The notes under the pieces are model-generated. The model worked only from the letters and a program-made list of their open reading frames with translations, was not told the DNA's origin and searched no databases. From NCBI GenBank assembly GCA_050008575.1, contig JBEKMJ010000006.1, positions 1 through 64,000 of the forward strand: a stretch of 64,000 nucleotides of DNA, written 5' to 3'. This DNA is from Bog-159 sp050008575. Lineage in GTDB: Bacteria; Acidobacteriota; Terriglobia; Bryobacterales; Bryobacteraceae. Shown here piece by piece: positions 60,868-64,000 of this stretch (position 1 is the first letter of the stretch; each line of letters starts with the position of its first letter). The translations under genes were made by a program, and so were the position numbers.

Positions 60868-60925
60868 TGGCGGCCTGAGAGGCCGCCGGCAGGCCACAGG
60901 CCTGCGCCACGAAGGCGACATCGGG
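60868..60925. repeat. REP-like palindromes next to the RAYT remnant
   Basis: GGCGGCCTGAGAGGCCGCC, GCAGGCCACAGGCCTGC and CGCCACGAAGGCG. They lie directly upstream of the RAYT remnant (minus strand). Confidence 0.8.
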
Positions 60926-60970
60926 TGAATGCCGAATCTCCTGGACTGTGAGGGGACCGCCCCACAGCAG

Positions 60971-61267
60971 TCATCCGCTGGCCGCCTGCGTCTTGCGGCC
61001 CAGAAAGCATTCCCGGCAGAATACCGGACGCCCCTGTGTGGGTTTGAACGGCACCGTGGTTTCGCGGCCGCACTGCGAACAGACCGTCATGGTTTCCGCC
61101 TTGCCGGCGCCTGCGGGCCCCGCCTGCCGCTTGCTCTTGCACGCTTTGCAGCGCTTGGGCTCGTTCTTGAAATTCTTGTCGTGGAAGAAGTGTTGTTCTC
61201 CCGCTGTGAAAACAAATTCAGCTCCGCACTCTGAGCACTTGAGAATCCGATCCTGGAACTCCGCCAT
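60971..61267 (-). CDS. Zinc-ribbon protein
   Basis: 98 residues, GAGGAAACCAGG upstream. Two zinc-ribbon modules: CSECGAEF with CKACKSKRQ (about 11-45) and CSQCGRET with CRECFLGRK (about 63-92), each with two CxxC pairs. The first is the zinc-ribbon type often called zf-trcl/probable zinc-binding domain. Small, cytoplasmic, likely nucleic-acid or protein binding; function unknown. About 70 bases lie between it and the rpsU gene, same strand. Confidence 0.85.
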   Translation of the reverse strand: MAEFQDRILKCSECGAEFVFTAGEQHFFHDKNFKNEPKRCKACKSKRQAGPAGAGKAETMTVCSQCGRETTVPFKPTQGRPVFCRECFLGRKTQAASG

Positions 61268-61330
61268 AACCCCAACCTGGTTTCCTCGAACGGGTTGTGG
61301 AACGGACAGGTGGAAACCTGTCCGTCCGTG

Positions 61331-61528
61331 TTATTCGACTTCCCGGCGTGACTTTTTCCGGTTCCGTTTGCGGGCCAACGCCTGCTTCACCCGCTTTTTC
61401 TCTCCCGGCTTCAAGTAGAAGGAGTGTCGCTTGACCTCCTTGATGATGTCCTCTTGCTGGACCTTTCGCTTGAACCGCCGAAGAGCGTTTTCGAGCGTTT
61501 CACCATCCTGTAACTTTACTTCCGCCAA
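61331..61528 (-). CDS. rpsU: 30S ribosomal protein bS21
   Basis: 65 residues, starting AEVKLQDGETLENALRRFKR and ending in a basic KRNRKKSRREVE tail. Matches bS21, the small basic ribosomal protein needed for start-codon selection. The start codon appears to be TTG (61528-61526); a strong GGAGG lies eleven bases upstream. A promoter-like pair is placed at 61590-61618. Confidence 0.95.
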   Translation of the reverse strand: MAEVKLQDGETLENALRRFKRKVQQEDIIKEVKRHSFYLKPGEKKRVKQALARKRNRKKSRREVE

Positions 61529-61589
61529 TTAGAACTACACCTCCAAACCCGACCAAGATTTCCCGCCTTTCGCAGAGAAGGTACTGATA

Positions 61590-61618
61590 TCATTAAGGTG
61601 GTTGACTGAGAAAGTCAA
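61590..61618 (-). promoter_or_regulatory. Candidate sigma70-type promoter of rpsU
   Basis: On the minus strand, TTGACT (-35) at 61618-61613 and TAATGA (-10) at 61595-61590, with a 17-base spacer, 62 bases upstream of the rpsU start. The same TTGACT belongs to a palindrome TTGACT-GAGAA-AGTCAA (61602-61618) between rpsU and the divergent glgC. Confidence 0.45.
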
Positions 61619-61695
61619 GCCCAAATTGACGAGGAAGGCTGTGCCAACCGGACAACCTCGCGTGCAACCATCTTTTTTTCAATAGTTTAACTGTT

Positions 61696-62967
61696 ATGGA
61701 GAACGTTTTAGCAATTTTGTTGGCAGGCGGCGCCGGTGAGCGATTATCGCCCCTCACCCAGGATACCGCGAAGCCCGCTGTGTGCTTCGGCGGCGTTTAC
61801 CGAATCATCGACTTTACGTTGTCGAACTGTATTAATTCGGACCTTCGACGAATTTTCATCCTAACACAGTACAAATCCCTGGACCTGATCCGGCATATCC
61901 GCGACGGCTGGAACATCCTGTCGCCCGAGCTCGGCGAGTTCATCGAGACCATTCCCCCCATGAAGCGCCTGCGCGCCGATTGGTACCTGGGCACGGCGGA
62001 CGCGGTCTTCCAGAACAGCCAAAGCATCGCCGCGGAACAGCCTGACCTGACGCTAATCCTGGGCTCCGACCACATCTACAAGATGAACTATCGCGAGATG
62101 GTGGACTGGCACCACCTGCACCACGCCGACATCACCATCGCCACGCTCCAGGTTTCGCCGACGGAAGCCGAACATTTCGGCGTCGCCGAGATCGAGCGAG
62201 ACCACCGCATCGTGGGCTTCGAGGAAAAGCCTAAACAGGGGGACGCGATGCGTTCGGTTTTCAATCCGGAGATGGTCAGCGCTTCCATGGGAATCTACGT
62301 TTTCAATACCGATGTTCTGTTGCGCCTGTTGCAGGAAGACGCGCAGAATTCGGCCTCCGCGCACGATTTCGGCAAGGACGTGATTCCCGGCGCGCTCGAC
62401 CGGACCCGCGTGATTGCTTATGACTTCCGGGACATCAACGACAAGCAGGCGCGCTACTGGCGGGATGTCGGCACCATCGATGCGTTTTACGACGCCAACA
62501 TGGATTTGGTCGCTGTGTCGCCCGAGTTCAATTTATACGACCACAACTGGCCCATCCGCACGCGCATGGTGCAGGCGCCGCCCGCCAAGTTCGTTTTCGC
62601 GCAGGAAGGCCGCCGTATGGGCGTGGCCGTGGATTCCATCGTCGCCGCCGGCTGCATCGTCTCCGGCGGCCGCGTGGTCCGTAGCGTGCTCTCCACCGGC
62701 GTGCGCGTCAACAGTTATTGCGAAGTCGAATATTCGATTCTGATGCCCAACGTCAAGATCGGGCGCAACAGCCGGATCCGGCGCGCCATCATCGACACGG
62801 GCGTCGAGATTCCGGAATCGAGCGTGATCGGTTATGACGAAGAGGACGACCGCGCCCGCGGCTACACCGTGACCGATTCCGGAATCGTAGTGGTGCCAAG
62901 CCGGGAGGCGGAAGACGGAAGCCAGAGGCCGGAAGCCGCCAGCGCCGCTCTGACTTCCGACTTCTGA
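61696..62967 (+). CDS. glgC: Glucose-1-phosphate adenylyltransferase
   Basis: 423 residues. Makes ADP-glucose from ATP and glucose-1-phosphate, the first committed step of glycogen synthesis. N-terminal nucleotidyltransferase domain with LLAGGAGERLSPLTQDTAKP (ATP loop), the Asp-containing ILGSDHIYKMNY and FEEKPKQG, and YWRDVGTIDAFYDANMD; C-terminal left-handed beta-helix with hexapeptide-type repeats (about 300-400: SVLSTGVRVNSYCEVEYSIL). Cytoplasmic, usually allosteric. No other glycogen genes in the window. No strong ribosome site. The last 20 residues are Ser/Ala-rich and may be strain-specific. Confidence 0.95.
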   Translation: MENVLAILLAGGAGERLSPLTQDTAKPAVCFGGVYRIIDFTLSNCINSDLRRIFILTQYKSLDLIRHIRDGWNILSPELGEFIETIPPMKRLRADWYLGTADAVFQNSQSIAAEQPDLTLILGSDHIYKMNYREMVDWHHLHHADITIATLQVSPTEAEHFGVAEIERDHRIVGFEEKPKQGDAMRSVFNPEMVSASMGIYVFNTDVLLRLLQEDAQNSASAHDFGKDVIPGALDRTRVIAYDFRDINDKQARYWRDVGTIDAFYDANMDLVAVSPEFNLYDHNWPIRTRMVQAPPAKFVFAQEGRRMGVAVDSIVAAGCIVSGGRVVRSVLSTGVRVNSYCEVEYSILMPNVKIGRNSRIRRAIIDTGVEIPESSVIGYDEEDDRARGYTVTDSGIVVVPSREAEDGSQRPEAASAALTSDF

Positions 62968-62984
62968 CTCCGGCTCTGGCGATG

Positions 62985-63280
62985 GCTTCTGCCCGCAGCA
63001 GGCTGCCGATCGGCCCTCGTGGCGCACGCTGACAAGAGTGTCAGCGCGGCAGCATCGAAAGCCTCCGTTAGGCGACTGAGAATACGGCCGGGCGGCCTGC
63101 GAGGCCGCCGCAGGCTGCGAGCCGGCTGCGAGCCTGCCCCACAACTCGGCTTTCATGCGCATTTGGTGGGCCGCCGCGGCCCATGGAGACAGGCACGAGT
63201 GCCTGCGCCACGAGTGCCGATCCAGTGAAATGGCCAATCTCCACAGGCTGAAGCCTATGCCACCACAAGGGCCGCCCCAC
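62985..63280. repeat. REP-like cluster with composite repeat, copy 2
   Basis: Contains the long composite repeat (63027-63213) that matches 18101-18276, plus GGCACGAGTGCCTGCGCC and CACAGGCTGAAGCCTATGCC. It fills the space between glgC and the last gene. Confidence 0.88.
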
Positions 63281-63313
63281 ATCTTGCTCGTCTATCGCAT
63301 GGCGGCTGGACCG

Positions 63314-64000
63314 TCACCGCGCCCAATATTGACTGAAGCCTTCGTATTCCCAATCGAAGTTCGCCAGGATCGTGCGCCGCAGATCCAATAGATCCACCGC
63401 GCCGAGCTTCCGGTAAACTATTTTTCCATCGGGAGTAATCAAGGCAGTGTACGGCACGGATGAGTCCCATTCCGAATCGAAGGCGCCCGCGGGTGCGCAC
63501 AGCAGGTTCCGGCTGGTGGCGTGCTGCCTTTCGAGCATTTGCTTAACGGCGGCGCGCGCGTCGGGAGAATCCGTTGCCACGGTGACCAGATCGAGGCCGC
63601 GCACACTGTACATCCGGTAAGTATCCTGGAGGCCGGCGAACTGCTTGGCGCACACATCGCAACGGGTGCTCCAGAGGCTCACCAGCGTCAGCTTCTTCGC
63701 CGGGTTTGCGCGAAGATTCCGCAAGTCGCCGGCCGAGGCCAACTCCAGACTCACGGGTTTTTCTTCCAGCTTGCGGAGCGCCTCCAACTTCTCGGCCTCT
63801 TTCTCTTTCCACTTGGTCGAGCAACCGAAGACGCCCGTGTGGGCGACCTCGACCGGCTTGCCCGCCAGCAGCGCATCGATGGCATTGCGCGCGTCCTGCG
63901 TCTTCACCAATTCCAGGCGGTAGCTGCTATCCACGCGGCCTTCATAACGCAAGCGCCGGTCGCGGTCGAATACGAACACATGCGGCGTGGCCTGCGGACC
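63314..64000 (-). CDS. Thioredoxin-fold exported protein, N-terminus outside window
   Basis: The frame is open to the window edge (reading ATPHVFVFDRDRRLRYEGRV at its start), so the N-terminus is missing. ATPHVFVFD is the end of a peroxiredoxin/AhpC-like (redoxin) domain. A second thioredoxin-fold domain follows (about residues 90-225 of the visible part): LVSLWSTRCDVCAKQFAGLQ holds the redox-active CxxC (CDVC), and SSVPYTALITPDGKIVYRKL gives the cis-Pro strand. Two-domain thiol-disulfide proteins of this type are typically exported. The GVFGCSTKWK linker has another Cys. Function likely redox, partner unknown. Confidence 0.85.
   Translation of the reverse strand, partial: GPQATPHVFVFDRDRRLRYEGRVDSSYRLELVKTQDARNAIDALLAGKPVEVAHTGVFGCSTKWKEKEAEKLEALRKLEEKPVSLELASAGDLRNLRANPAKKLTLVSLWSTRCDVCAKQFAGLQDTYRMYSVRGLDLVTVATDSPDARAAVKQMLERQHATSRNLLCAPAGAFDSEWDSSVPYTALITPDGKIVYRKLGAVDLLDLRRTILANFDWEYEGFSQYWAR

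Overview
The window is high-GC bacterial DNA that most resembles the Acidobacteriota, order Bryobacterales (Candidatus Solibacter-like). The clues are established features of that group: giant two-component 'propeller' sensor kinases, orphan MacB/FtsX-type permeases without their own ATPase (ADOP type), secreted GloVer-repeat and PQQ-like propeller proteins, many exported proteins with no clear relatives, and many short GC-rich palindromes between genes. This assignment is inference; there is no 16S gene or other taxonomic anchor in the window.

Layout. 0-8 kb: end of an exported protein, a tad-type pilus trio (TadG-like with vWA, two TadE-like), a penicillin-binding transpeptidase coupled to a MaeB-type malic enzyme, and a small conserved hypothetical. 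8.4-13.4 kb: a mobile-element graveyard with three tyrosine-recombinase remnants, a 49-nt 3' fragment of tRNA-Val(CAC), arm-site-like direct repeats, a frameshifted propeller sensor and a small 80-aa paralogous protein. 13.8-22.1 kb: a secreted propeller protein, then a four-gene phosphorelay island (hybrid kinase, PAS/GAF kinase, Rcp1-like regulator, REC-PAS-HWE kinase). 22.2-31.5 kb: DinB-like protein and SDR, a nitrate-transporter remnant, a Crp/Fnr regulator, an ice-binding-fold protein, Rrf2-ClpP, a HugZ-like protein and an ADOP permease. 31.5-46.5 kb: IS66 debris, LprI-like protein, a subtilase with a tandem VWG tail, large exported proteins, cupin, LexA-type winged-helix protein, three-repeat secreted protein, GloVer protein, phospholipase C-like phosphoesterase and a Tyr/Gly-rich exported protein. 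46.7-58.8 kb: PLP enzyme, second 80-aa paralogue, fragments of a sensor kinase and of a metallo-beta-lactamase-fold protein, an HDOD response regulator, and a minus-strand group of propeller kinase, NarL-type regulator, a large unusual 858-aa protein and a single-domain REC. 58.9-64 kb: exported BamE-like protein, CPBP protease, a REP-transposase (RAYT) remnant, zinc ribbon protein, bS21, GlgC and a partial thioredoxin-fold protein.

Working together: the clearest functional groups are maeB-PBP (translationally coupled), the phosphorelay island at 16.1-22.1 kb, rrf2-clpP, and the propeller kinase/NarL pair at 54.1-57.8 kb, which sits directly upstream of the 858-aa protein and may control it. 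The rest is mostly single genes separated by repeat clusters.

The strongest leads are: (i) the REP-like palindrome families together with a RAYT remnant that is bounded by them, including palindromes inserted in frame inside the PBP gene; (ii) the tRNA-Val fragment with recombinase debris; (iii) the 80-aa paralogue family found twice in 35 kb; (iv) the 858-aa protein with a Ser/Thr-alternating segment like the membrane hairpin of beta-pore-forming toxins; (v) a repeat that lies against the stop codons of two unrelated genes. No CRISPR array, complete insertion sequence, rRNA or intact tRNA was seen.
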